In this document: piece after piece, positions 8,099-16,302 of the stretch
How positions within the stretch are numbered: the stretch's first letter is position 1
Layout of the letters: every line of letters begins with the position of its first letter
From: CAWDZK01 sp963807005
Lineage (GTDB): Bacteria > Actinomycetota > Actinomycetes > JACCUZ01
DNA length: 64,000 nt
Assembly: GCA_963807005.1 (NCBI GenBank)
Contig: CAWDZK010000005.1
Coordinates: forward strand, 1-64,000
Direction: 5' to 3'
Program-made: the position numbers and the translations under genes
Notes under the pieces: model-generated
Database searches by the model: none
Seen by the model: only the letters and a program-made list of their open reading frames with translations
Told to the model about the DNA's origin: nothing

Positions 8099-9925
8099 AT
8101 GACGGCAACCACGACCGAGACCCCGACCTCCCACCAGCGGCTCAACGCCTGGGTGGAGGAGGTGGCCGAGCTGACCCAGCCCGACCGGGTGGTGTGGTGC
8201 GACGGTTCCGACGAGGAGTGGACCCGGCTCACCGACGAGCTGGTCGCCGCCGGCACGCTCGTGCGCCTCGACGACGCGAAGAAGCCGAACTCCTTCTGGT
8301 GCGCCTCGGACCCGAGCGACGTCGCCCGCGTCGAGGGCCGCACCTTCATCTGCTCCCGCGAAGAGGCCGACGCCGGCGCGACCAACAACTGGATGGACCC
8401 GGACGAGATGAAGTCGGTGATGACCGACCTCTACCGGGGCTGCATGCGCGGCCGGACGATGTACGTCATCCCGTTCTGCATGGGTCCGCTGGAGTCCGAG
8501 TCGCCGATGTTCGGCGTGGAGGTCACCGACTCGGCGTACGTCGTGGCGTCGATGCGGATCATGGCCCGGATGGGCGCCAAGGTCCTGGACCGGATGGGGA
8601 CCGAGGCGGACTTCGTGCCGTGCCTGCACTCGGTCGGTGCGCCGCTCGAGCCGGGCCAGCAGGACGTCGCGTGGCCGTGCAACGACACGAAGTACATCAC
8701 CCAGTTCCCCGAGGAGCGGATGATCTGGAGCTTCGGCTCCGGCTACGGCGGCAACGCCCTGCTCGGCAAGAAGTGCTTCTCGCTGCGAATCGCCTCGGTC
8801 ATGGGCCGCGACGAGGGCTGGCTCGCTGAGCACATGCTCATCCTCAAGCTGACCTCCCCCGAGCAGCAGACCTACTACGTGGCGGCGGCGTTCCCGAGCG
8901 CCTGCGGCAAGACGAACCTCGCGATGCTCGAGCCGACCATCGAGGGCTGGAAGGTCGAGACGCTCGGCGACGACATCGCCTGGATGCGCTTCGGTGAGGA
9001 CGGGCGGCTGTACGCGCTCAACCCGGAGTACGGCCTGTTCGGGGTCGCGCCGGGCACCGGCTGGGACACCAACCCCAACGCCATGCGGACCATAGCCAAG
9101 GGCAACTCGATGTTCACCAACGTCGCACTCACCGACGACGGCGACATCTGGTGGGAGGGCATGACCGAGGAGCCGCCCGCGCACCTCACCGACTGGAAGG
9201 GCCGGGACTGGACCCCCGACATCGGCGAGGCAGGCGAGCCCTCGTCGCACCCCAACTCGCGGTTCTGCACGCCGATCACGCAGTGCCCGATCATCGCGCC
9301 GGAGTACGACGACCCCCGGGGCGTACCGATCTCGGCGATCCTGTTCGGCGGCCGCCGCAAGACGACGATCCCACTGGTCTACGAGTCGCGCGACTGGGTG
9401 CACGGCGTCTTCATGGGGGCGACCCTGTCGTCCGAGACGACCGCGGCCGCGACCGGTGCGGTCGGCGTGGTCCGCCGCGACCCGATGGCCATGCTGCCGT
9501 TCATCGGCTACAACGCCGGCGACTACTTCGGCCACTGGATCGGGATGGGCAAGGACGCCGACGCCGACAAGCTGCCGAAGATCTTCTACGTCAACTGGTT
9601 CCGCCGCGACGACGAGGGTGGCTTCCTCTGGCCGGGCTACGGCGAGAACGGCCGGGTGCTCAAGTGGGTCATCGAGCGTCTCGAGGGCCGGGCAGCCGCG
9701 GTCGAGACGGCCATCGGACTGGTGCCGACCGTCGACTCCCTCGACGTCGACGGGCTGGACGTGACCCCCGAGCAGCTGGAGAAGGCCCTCGAGGTCCGGG
9801 TCGAGGAGTGGCGCGAGGAGGTGCCGCAGATCCAGGAGTGGTTCGAGAAGGTCGGCACCGACAAGGTGCCCGCGATGCTGCTCACCGAGCTCGACGGCCT
9901 CAAGGCCCGCCTCGGCATCCTCTGA
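8099..9925 (+). CDS. pckG: Phosphoenolpyruvate carboxykinase (GTP)
   Basis: A 608-residue cytosolic enzyme converting oxaloacetate and GTP to phosphoenolpyruvate, GDP and CO2, the first committed step of gluconeogenesis. The kinase P-loop SACGKTN is at 267-273, with the reactive-Cys segment (FPSACG) typical of GTP-type PEPCKs. HPNSRFCTPI and the Mg/Mn-binding FGGRRKTTIPLV stretch are present. Length is standard for actinobacteria. ATG 8099 is preceded by GGAAAGGGA; earlier in-frame starts have no ribosome site. The gene is monocistronic, followed by a palindromic element that separates it from the convergent E2 gene. Confidence 0.97.
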   Translation: MTATTTETPTSHQRLNAWVEEVAELTQPDRVVWCDGSDEEWTRLTDELVAAGTLVRLDDAKKPNSFWCASDPSDVARVEGRTFICSREEADAGATNNWMDPDEMKSVMTDLYRGCMRGRTMYVIPFCMGPLESESPMFGVEVTDSAYVVASMRIMARMGAKVLDRMGTEADFVPCLHSVGAPLEPGQQDVAWPCNDTKYITQFPEERMIWSFGSGYGGNALLGKKCFSLRIASVMGRDEGWLAEHMLILKLTSPEQQTYYVAAAFPSACGKTNLAMLEPTIEGWKVETLGDDIAWMRFGEDGRLYALNPEYGLFGVAPGTGWDTNPNAMRTIAKGNSMFTNVALTDDGDIWWEGMTEEPPAHLTDWKGRDWTPDIGEAGEPSSHPNSRFCTPITQCPIIAPEYDDPRGVPISAILFGGRRKTTIPLVYESRDWVHGVFMGATLSSETTAAATGAVGVVRRDPMAMLPFIGYNAGDYFGHWIGMGKDADADKLPKIFYVNWFRRDDEGGFLWPGYGENGRVLKWVIERLEGRAAAVETAIGLVPTVDSLDVDGLDVTPEQLEKALEVRVEEWREEVPQIQEWFEKVGTDKVPAMLLTELDGLKARLGIL

Positions 9926-9960
9926 CCAGACAGCGCCGCGCCCCCGCCCCGCGCGGTGGT

Positions 9961-10035
9961 GTGCTCGTTTGCGACCTGGTGCACCGACACGCCGGCGCAG
10001 CCTCGGCGAGTCGGGAACTCAGGTCGCAAACGAGC
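9961..10035. repeat. Palindromic interspersed element, copy 1
   Basis: A 75-bp element whose ends are perfect 15-bp inverted arms (GCTCGTTTGCGACCT at 9963-9977 and its complement at 10021-10035). It sits between the convergent pckG and E2 genes. A second copy lies at 14909-14984. The two share the first 20 bases, the central TCGGCGAGTC and the last arm AGGTCGCAAACGA, while the rest differs. It resembles a REP-like or small MITE-like unit and may act as a bidirectional terminator. Confidence 0.85.
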
Positions 10036-10058
10036 CTTGTGCGCTGAGGGGGTGACCT

Positions 10059-11357
10059 TCAGGCGAGGATGCGGGCCGGGTGCTCGAGCAGGGTGACCAG
10101 CGCGGCCATCCACCGGGCCGCGACGGCGCCGTCGACCGGCCGGTGGTCGACCGAGAGAGTCAGCCGCAGCACGGTGGCCACCTCGAGCCCGCCGTCGACG
10201 ACGACAGCCTCCGGCCGGGCCGCACCGGCGGCGAGGATCGCCGCCTGCGGCGGGTTGATGATCGCCGCGAACTCCGCGGTGCCGTACATCCCGAGGTTGG
10301 TGACGGTGATCGAGCCACCCTCGAGCTCGTGCTGCTGCAGCCGACCGGCACGCGCCCGCTCGGCCAGGTCGCGCACGGTGCGCGCCACCGCGGTGACGGA
10401 GAGGTCCTCGACGGAGCGGACCACCGGGGTGACCAGGCCGCTGTCGGTGGCAACGGCCACTGACACGTCCACCGAGTCCCACACTCGTACGGCGTCGGGC
10501 GTCCAGGTCACGTTGAGCTCCGGCACCTGGACGTGCGCCCGGCCGACGGCCTTGACCAGCAGGTCGTTGACCGAGACGCGCACCTCGGCCCCCTCGTTGA
10601 GCTCGGCCCGCAGCGCCAGCAGTGCGTCGACCCGCACGCTCGCACGGAGATAGAAGTGCGGCGCTGTCGTCGTGCTCTCGACCAGCCGGCTCGCGACCAG
10701 CCGCCGCAGCCGGCTGTGCGGCACCTCGGTGTAGCCGGCGCCGCCCGCGCCGCTCACCCGGGCCGTCGGCCCCGTCGACGTGGACGTGGCTCGCGTCCGC
10801 GCGTCGCCGTGCGCAGCGGCGTGCTCGACGTCGCGCCGCACGATCCGGCCGTTCGGCCCGCTCCCGGTGATCGACTCGACCGAGAGGCCGGCTTCCTTCG
10901 CCAGCCGGCGCGCCAGCGGGCTGGCGAAGACCCGGCCGTTGCGGGGGGTCGTCGCCTGCTGCGGCTCGGACGGCAGGGCCGACTGGACCGGCGCAGGCAC
11001 CGGCTCGGACACCGGCGAGGGGTCCGGCGTGGTGGCCGCCTCCGGCACCTCCAGCGCCATCGGGACGGCCGCGATACCCAGCTCACGCAGCACCGCCTCG
11101 ACGTCGGCGACCCGCTCCCCCGGCGCGGCCACCAGTGCGATCGGGGCTCCCGTCTCGACCTCGGCACCGGGCGCGACCAGCAGCCGCAGGATCGTCCCCT
11201 CCATCTCGGCCTCGACGTCGACGACCGCCTTCGCGGTCTCGACCACGGCGATCACGTCGCTCACGGCCACGGTCGAGCTCTCGCCGACGTTCCAGCTCGA
11301 CAGCACGGCTTCGGTCGTACCGGTCGCGATCTCCGGCATGCGCAGCAGCTCGGCCAC
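10059..11357 (-). CDS. 2-oxoacid dehydrogenase E2 (dihydrolipoamide acyltransferase)
   Basis: A 432-residue E2 core subunit that carries acyl groups on lipoyl-lysine and transfers them to CoA. Order: one lipoyl domain (about 1-80, modified Lys in VVETAKAVVDV), an Ala/Pro linker, a peripheral-subunit-binding domain (about 140-175, FASPLARRLAKEAGL), and a catalytic domain ending with SVDHRPVDGAVAARWM, which holds the catalytic His and Asp. The GTG start lies one base after the E1 stop (TGA-C-GTG), so the two are translated together. No E3 is present in the window; a shared lipoamide dehydrogenase is assumed. Acyl specificity (branched-chain, pyruvate or acetoin) cannot be read from the sequence. 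Confidence 0.9.
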   Translation of the reverse strand: MAELLRMPEIATGTTEAVLSSWNVGESSTVAVSDVIAVVETAKAVVDVEAEMEGTILRLLVAPGAEVETGAPIALVAAPGERVADVEAVLRELGIAAVPMALEVPEAATTPDPSPVSEPVPAPVQSALPSEPQQATTPRNGRVFASPLARRLAKEAGLSVESITGSGPNGRIVRRDVEHAAAHGDARTRATSTSTGPTARVSGAGGAGYTEVPHSRLRRLVASRLVESTTTAPHFYLRASVRVDALLALRAELNEGAEVRVSVNDLLVKAVGRAHVQVPELNVTWTPDAVRVWDSVDVSVAVATDSGLVTPVVRSVEDLSVTAVARTVRDLAERARAGRLQQHELEGGSITVTNLGMYGTAEFAAIINPPQAAILAAGAARPEAVVVDGGLEVATVLRLTLSVDHRPVDGAVAARWMAALVTLLEHPARILA

Positions 11358-11358
11358 G

Positions 11359-13539
11359 TCAGCTCTCCCTGAGCGCCGTCAGGGCTGCGGCGACCTCGTC
11401 GGCCTGGGCGATGGCAGCCCGTTCGAGAACCTTGCTGATCGACGGCGACGCCTCGCCCCCGGTGACCCGTTCGACCGGGTGGTCCAGCCAGTCGAAGAAC
11501 CTCCGCTGGAGCTCGTCCGCCAGCCAGGCGCCGTACGACGTGCCGCGCGGTCCCTGCTCGGCGATGATCACCCGGTTGGTCTTCTGGATGCTCGCGCCGA
11601 CGGTCTCCCAGTCGAGGCTGGCCCGGTCCAGCCAACGGAGGTCGATCACCTCGGCGTCGACGGTGCCGACCTGCTCGACGGCCTGCAGGACGTACGGCGT
11701 CATCGCGAGGTACGACAGCACGGTGACCTCCGAGCCTGGACGCCGAACCGCCGCCCTGCCCACCGGCAGGCAGTAGTCGAAGTCGTCGACCGGTCCGTCG
11801 CCGGTCGAGCCGTAGAGGTCGACGTGCTCCAGCACCACGACCGGGTCCTCGCAGCGCAGGGCTGTGTTCATCAGGCCGACGTAGTCGAACGGCGTCGAGG
11901 GCGCGACGATCCGCCAGCCCGGAGCGGTCGCGAACACGCCGGCCGGGTCCATGGAGTGCTGCGACCCGTAGCCGGTGCCCATGGCGACCTTGCTGCGCAG
12001 CACGAAGGGCACCGCACCGGTGCCGCCGAACATGTGCCGGGCCTTGCCGATCTGGTTGAACAGCTGGTCGGCTGCGACCCACATGAAGTCGGCGTACATG
12101 AGCTCGACCACCGGCCGGAACCGGCCGTCGAGGGCGACGCCACCGCCGAGGCCGGTGAAGGCGTTCTCACTGATCGGGGTCCCGAGGATCCGGTCGGGAA
12201 ACGCCTCGGCCAGCCCGCGGGTGGCGCCGTTGGTCCCGCCGTTGAGGCGGTGGACGTCCTCGCCCATGACGACGACCCGGTCGTCGGTCTCCATCCGCCG
12301 TCGCATCACCCCGGCGACGGCGTCGATGAACGTCGTGTCGGCGAGCTCGCCGGTGAAGGTGTCGATGTCGGCGTACGGGGCGCCCTCGAGCTCCGAGAGG
12401 TCGCCGCGGACCCCGACGTCCACGAATGCCGGGTCCGGCCACTCGGCCGCCCTGATCCGCCGCTGGCCGGGCTTGCCGCCGGGCTTGGGCTCGAGCAGGA
12501 CCTCGCCGAGCTCGGCCATCAGCGCCCTCGCCTGCGCGACGAACGCGTCCAGCTCGGCGGCCTCGAGGATGCCGCGACGGGTGATGTTGAGGGCGACCTG
12601 CTCGATCGGGTCGCGGGCCCGCCACCGGCTCTCCTCCTCCTTGGTGCGGTACCGGAAGGCGCTGCCCGGGAACGGTCCGTTCTGGTGGAAGTAGCGGTAG
12701 ACCTCGGCCTCGACCAGCGCGGGCCCGTGACCACCGCGCAGGTGGGCGAGGACGTCCTGCATGGCGAGGTGGACAGCGAGCGGGTCCATGCCGTCGACCC
12801 GCCAGCTCGCGATGCCGAAGCCGGGACCGCGGCCGGAGAGCCGCGGCTCGCCGGTGGCCTCCTCGACGGTGGTCGACACGGCGTACCGGTTGTTCTCGAC
12901 GAAGAAGCAGATCGGCAGCTTCCAGGCCGCGGCGAGGTTGAACGTCTCCAGCGTGGAGCCGATGTTGATGGCGCCGTCGCCGAAGTACGTCACCGCGACC
13001 GCGTCGGTGCCGGACTGCTTGTGCGCCCAGGCCGAGCCGGCCGCCAGCGGTACGCCGCCGCCGACGATCGCGTTGGTGCCGATCGCGCCGGCCTCGTGCC
13101 ACTGCAGGTGCATGGAGCCGCCGCGGCCGTGGCTCCAGCCGCGGTCCAGGCCGCAGATCTCGGCCAGCGTCCGCAGCAGGACGTCGCGGACCTCCGGCGA
13201 CAGCGCCGCGGTCGGGTCGATGCCCTTGGGCTCGACGTGGTGCAGGACCTTGGCCAGGAACTGGTGGTGCCCGCGGTGCGACCCGTTCACGGTGTCGTCG
13301 CTGGTGAGGCCCAGGACGGATCCGACGGCGCCGCCCTCCTGGCCGATGCTGGAGTGCGCGGGGCCGTGCACCAGGCCCTCGCCGGCCAGCGTGAGGACGA
13401 ACTCCTCGAAGGTCCGCACCAGCACCAGCTGGCTGTACATCGTGGTGAGCAGGCCGGGGTCGGCCGCGTCCCAGTCGGCCTCGGTGCTGACGACGTCGAC
13501 CCAGGGTGCGGCGGGCTCGAGCGGGCGACGCTGCGGCAT
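11359..13539 (-). CDS. 2-oxoacid dehydrogenase E1, alpha and beta subunits fused
   Basis: A 726-residue thiamine-diphosphate enzyme that decarboxylates a 2-oxoacid and acylates E2. The alpha part (about 25-340) contains the ThDP motif from GDG at 187-189 to NN at 216-217. The beta part (about 390-720) has the transketolase-like pyrimidine-binding region (VVVMGEDV, ISENAFTGLGGGVAL, MYADFMW) and the C-terminal domain. Most bacteria make the two chains from separate genes. ATG 13539 was chosen for AGGAGG at 13547-13552; an upstream in-frame start at 13680 would run through the divergent promoter. It shares that promoter region with the VOC gene and two candidate GntR sites. Confidence 0.9.
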   Translation of the reverse strand: MPQRRPLEPAAPWVDVVSTEADWDAADPGLLTTMYSQLVLVRTFEEFVLTLAGEGLVHGPAHSSIGQEGGAVGSVLGLTSDDTVNGSHRGHHQFLAKVLHHVEPKGIDPTAALSPEVRDVLLRTLAEICGLDRGWSHGRGGSMHLQWHEAGAIGTNAIVGGGVPLAAGSAWAHKQSGTDAVAVTYFGDGAINIGSTLETFNLAAAWKLPICFFVENNRYAVSTTVEEATGEPRLSGRGPGFGIASWRVDGMDPLAVHLAMQDVLAHLRGGHGPALVEAEVYRYFHQNGPFPGSAFRYRTKEEESRWRARDPIEQVALNITRRGILEAAELDAFVAQARALMAELGEVLLEPKPGGKPGQRRIRAAEWPDPAFVDVGVRGDLSELEGAPYADIDTFTGELADTTFIDAVAGVMRRRMETDDRVVVMGEDVHRLNGGTNGATRGLAEAFPDRILGTPISENAFTGLGGGVALDGRFRPVVELMYADFMWVAADQLFNQIGKARHMFGGTGAVPFVLRSKVAMGTGYGSQHSMDPAGVFATAPGWRIVAPSTPFDYVGLMNTALRCEDPVVVLEHVDLYGSTGDGPVDDFDYCLPVGRAAVRRPGSEVTVLSYLAMTPYVLQAVEQVGTVDAEVIDLRWLDRASLDWETVGASIQKTNRVIIAEQGPRGTSYGAWLADELQRRFFDWLDHPVERVTGGEASPSISKVLERAAIAQADEVAAALTALRES

Positions 13540-13582
13540 GGCGGGCTCCTCCTGGGCGGGCCGAGGCGGCCAGCCTGACACC

Positions 13583-13648
13583 GATTGGATCCGATCACAA
13601 GCCCTTGTGGCCTCTTGCGCCCTCCAGGTAGGCTGTTTGGATCCCATC
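13583..13648. promoter_or_regulatory. Twin operator-like sites and divergent promoter, E1-E2 / VOC-GntR
   Basis: Two near-palindromes centred on GGATCC occur at 13583-13596 (GATTGGATCCGATC) and 13635-13648 (GTTTGGATCCCATC). They are identical at 12 of 14 positions and 52 bp apart, close to five helical turns. A possible rightward promoter (TTGTGG at 13605-13610, 18 bp, TAGGCT at 13629-13634) lies between them, with the second site at the expected transcript start. The GntR/FCD gene at 14222 is the obvious candidate ligand; that pairing is inferred. Confidence 0.6.
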
Positions 13649-13682
13649 GACCGGACCGGCCCTCTACCCGGAAGGATCACCC

Positions 13683-14216
13683 GTGGCCCGTACGCTGCCC
13701 GGCCTCACCGGGGTCGACCACATCGGCTTCACCGTCCCCGACCTCGAGCAGGCCCGGACCTTCCTCGTCGACGTCCTCGGCTGCGAGTACATGTACAGCC
13801 TGGGCCCGTTCGCCCGCGACGACGACTGGATGGCCGAGCACCTCGACGTGCACCCGCGCGCGGTGATGGAGCAGCTGCACTTCTTCCGCTGCGGCGGCCA
13901 GGCGATCTTCGAGGTCTTCCAGTACGCCGCACCGGACCAGGACACCGACCAGCCGCGCAACAGCGACATCGGTGGCCACCACGTCGCGCTCTACGTCGAG
14001 GACCTCGACGCCGCCGTCGCGTTCCTGCACGGGCAGGGGCTCACCGTCCTCGGCCGGCCGACCGCGAGCAAGGGGCCGTCCGAGGGCCAGCGGTGGGTCT
14101 ACTTCCTGTCGCCATGGGGGATGCAGTTCGAGCTGGTGTCCTACCCGGGCGGCAAGGCGTTCGACCGAGCCGGCGGGACGGCCGCGTCCTGGGCCGCGCG
14201 CGACACGGCATCCTGA
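13683..14216 (+). CDS. VOC superfamily (glyoxalase/bleomycin resistance/dioxygenase) protein
   Basis: A 177-residue protein with two VOC repeats. The first starts at GVDHIGFTVPDLEQARTFL and the second at GHHVALYVEDLDAAVAFL. Candidate metal ligands are His in GVDHIGF, His in GGHHVAL and Glu in MQFELVSY. Such proteins are lactoylglutathione lyases, epimerases or extradiol dioxygenases; this one is not assignable. The GTG start has GGAAGG 6 bp upstream. It heads a two-gene operon with the GntR gene 5 bp downstream and is divergent from the E1-E2 operon, so it may act on the same substrate family. Confidence 0.82.
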   Translation: MARTLPGLTGVDHIGFTVPDLEQARTFLVDVLGCEYMYSLGPFARDDDWMAEHLDVHPRAVMEQLHFFRCGGQAIFEVFQYAAPDQDTDQPRNSDIGGHHVALYVEDLDAAVAFLHGQGLTVLGRPTASKGPSEGQRWVYFLSPWGMQFELVSYPGGKAFDRAGGTAASWAARDTAS

Positions 14217-14221
14217 TCGGT

Positions 14222-14902
14222 GTGACCGCCGACCCTGCAGGGCTCCCGTCGACCGGCGGCGCGGCGAGCGAACGGATCGCCGCGCACCTGCGCACCGCGA
14301 TCCTCGCCGGCGAGATCGCACCCGGCGAGCGGATCCGGCAGGAGGAGGTCGCCGCCCGGCTGGGCACCAGCCGGCTCCCGGTCCGGGAGGCGCTGCGCAT
14401 CCTCGAGGCCGAGGGCCTGACCGAGCACACGGCGAACAAGGGGGCGCGGGTCCCCCGGCTCGACCCGGGCGAGCTCGACGTGCTGTACCGGATGCGCGAG
14501 CGGCTCGAGCCGTTGGCGCTGACCGAGAGCCTCCCCCACCTCACGGACGCGGACCTCGCCGAGCTCGCCGACATCCACGAGCGGATCATGGCCGACGACG
14601 ACCTGCGGGAGTTCCTCGTCCTCGACCGGGCGTTCCACCTCGGCTCGTACGCCGGGTGCGCGAGCGAGCAGCTGACCGGCAGCGTCGTCCGGCTGTGGAA
14701 CTCGACCCAGCCCTACCGCCGCGCGTTCATGAGCCTCGACGGCCGCCCGCACCGGCGCGAGGTCGTCGACCACGAGCACCGGCTGATCCTCGACGCGCTG
14801 GCCCGGCGCGACCCGGAGGACGCCGAGCGGTACCTGGCCGGGCACATCCGCCGGACCCGGATCGAGCTGGCCGCCCATCCCGAGGTCTTCAGCACCCGCT
14901 GA
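14222..14902 (+). CDS. GntR-family transcriptional regulator, FCD subfamily
   Basis: A 226-residue repressor-type protein. The winged helix (about residues 14-75) contains SERIAAHLRTAILAGEIAPG and LGTSRLPVREALRILEAEGL. The all-helical FCD effector domain follows, with the FLVLDRAFH segment and later His residues (DHEHRLILDAL) that in relatives bind a metal and a carboxylate ligand. The GTG start is 5 bp after the VOC stop. The two GGATCC-centred sites in the divergent promoter fit autoregulation plus control of the E1-E2 operon, with a 2-oxoacid or related carboxylate as likely effector. Confidence 0.9.
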   Translation: MTADPAGLPSTGGAASERIAAHLRTAILAGEIAPGERIRQEEVAARLGTSRLPVREALRILEAEGLTEHTANKGARVPRLDPGELDVLYRMRERLEPLALTESLPHLTDADLAELADIHERIMADDDLREFLVLDRAFHLGSYAGCASEQLTGSVVRLWNSTQPYRRAFMSLDGRPHRREVVDHEHRLILDALARRDPEDAERYLAGHIRRTRIELAAHPEVFSTR

Positions 14903-14908
14903 CCCTCG

Positions 14909-14984
14909 GTGCTCGTTTGCGACCTGGTTCCCCGACCCGCGGGCAACAGTTCGGCGAGTCTGGTGAGCAAGGTCGCAAACGATC
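14909..14984. repeat. Palindromic interspersed element, copy 2
   Basis: A second copy of the 75-bp element at 9961, starting 6 bp after the gntR stop. The left arm GCTCGTTTGCGACCT (14911-14925) pairs with 14970-14984, with one mismatch near the outer end. Conserved and variable blocks fall in the same places as in copy 1, so the copies share ancestry rather than merely composition. Confidence 0.85.
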
Positions 14985-15061
14985 AGCCGTTGTCCGTTCG
15001 CCGCTCGGGCCCGACCCCGGCGCCTCGTGGCCGATGCGGGTCCGCTGGCAGACTGCCCGGC

Positions 15062-15805
15062 GTGAGCCAGCGGTTGTCCCCGCCGACCCGGGCCGCGATC
15101 CGGTCCGGCTGGTCCCGGAAGCTGGAGGTCCCGGCCGACCTGCTCGGACGCCCCGGCGTACACCTGCTCGAGCGGGGCTCCGCCACCGCTGTCGTGGTGC
15201 TGGAGCTCGAGCGGACTGTCGTCGTGCTCGCCCCGCCGTCGGCCACTGCGGCGCTGGCACGCCTCGACGCCACCGAGCTGCTCGACATCTCGGCGCTGCT
15301 GGCGTCGCTGGCGCACCTGACGCCCCGCGCGATCGGTACGGCGTCCCTCGCCTACGCCGAAGCAGTCGAGGGAGCCGGGATGGGACACGGCCCGGCCGAG
15401 GCCGGGCCGGCGGGGGTGGCGGAGGCCGAAGCCTTGCTCTCGGAGTGCGCGCCGGCCGAGCGCGACGAGAGCGGACTGGTCGACATGCCGTTCCGTTTCG
15501 TCTGCCGGTCCGCGGACGGACGCCCGGTCGCGCTCTCCGGGTACGAGGCCTGGGGGGGCTCGATCGCCCAGCTCGGCGTCCTCACCCGCGCCTCGGACCG
15601 TCGCCGGGGCTTCGCCCAGCGAGTGGCGGTCACCGCCGCCCGCTCGGCGCTGGGCGGCGCGCTCGTCCCGCAGTGGCGATGTCGGCTGGACAACGACGCC
15701 TCGGCCCGGCTCGGCCGGCGCCTCGGGTTCGCCTCGTACGGTCGCCAGCTCGCGGTGGAGCTCCCGGCTCCGGCGCCACCCCGGACGTCTGGCGCCCCCC
15801 GGTGA
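15062..15805 (+). CDS. GNAT-family N-acetyltransferase
   Basis: A 247-residue protein whose C-terminal half is a GNAT (FR47-like) domain. The acetyl-CoA-binding loop is in LGVLTRASDRRRGFAQRV (R-R-x-G-x-A), followed by the helix-turn DNDASARLGRRLGF that closes the fold. The N-terminal half (about 1-120) is unassigned and may set substrate choice. GTG 15062 is preferred because upstream in-frame codons run through the palindromic repeat. It is not obviously tied to its neighbours, and its acceptor is unknown. Confidence 0.8.
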   Translation: MSQRLSPPTRAAIRSGWSRKLEVPADLLGRPGVHLLERGSATAVVVLELERTVVVLAPPSATAALARLDATELLDISALLASLAHLTPRAIGTASLAYAEAVEGAGMGHGPAEAGPAGVAEAEALLSECAPAERDESGLVDMPFRFVCRSADGRPVALSGYEAWGGSIAQLGVLTRASDRRRGFAQRVAVTAARSALGGALVPQWRCRLDNDASARLGRRLGFASYGRQLAVELPAPAPPRTSGAPR

Positions 15806-15899
15806 TCGTTGAGGATGTCGAGGACACCGGGTGGGCTCCGACGTCTCCCGTGACAGGCCCGCACAGGTGCCTGCGCCGACCGACACGGGGGAGCCCGAC

Positions 15900-16161
15900 G
15901 TGAAGATCTCGGCGTCCGGCGACATCGTGACCGCTGAGGCGCTGGGCGACCCGGCCGCGTCCACGCTGTTCGGCTGGAGCCCGGAGGGCCACCTGGCCAC
16001 CGACGGCCCCGTACGCCGAGGCGAAGGAGCAGCTCGCCGGGTTCTTCATCATCGACTGCGAGACGCGTGCCCGCGCCGAAGAGATCGCGGCCCACTTCGC
16101 CCAGCCCGGCGGGACCGTCGAGCTCCGGCCGGTGATGTGGCCCGGCGGCGACGACCAGTGA
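15900..16161 (+). pseudogene. YCII (DGPF) domain protein with +1 frameshift
   Basis: Reading from GTG 15900, which has GGGGGAG 6 bp upstream, gives a YCII-like N-terminal part (KISASGDIVTAEALGDPAAS) as far as TDGP. The conserved continuation PYAEAKEQLAGFFIIDCETR is found only in another frame, ending at a TGA at 16159-16161. One extra C in the run at 16007-16010 explains the break. Joined, the product would be about 87 residues, shorter than the usual 115-120. It is either a decayed gene or a one-base sequence error. Confidence 0.75.
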
Positions 16162-16261
16162 CCTCGGGCGGCATCGAGGACGTGGGGCACCCAGCCCGGA
16201 GCAGCACTACCTCCATGCCACGGCGGCTTCCGCTGCGCCGGGCGCAGGGCTAGACTGACCG

Positions 16262-16273
16262 CAAACGATTGCA
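16262..16273. promoter_or_regulatory. LacI-type operator GCAAACGATTGC before the AhpD/Mo-hydroxylase operon
   Basis: The 12-bp near-palindrome lies 29 bp before the start at 16303. Its flanks match the site at 36652 read on the other strand, giving 20 shared bases (gaccGCAAACGATTGCaggc). The central CG and the GCAA/TTGC ends are typical of LacI-family operators. Confidence 0.75.
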
Positions 16274-16302
16274 GGCCCCGTCCGTCCGTACCCGGAGGTC
16301 CC

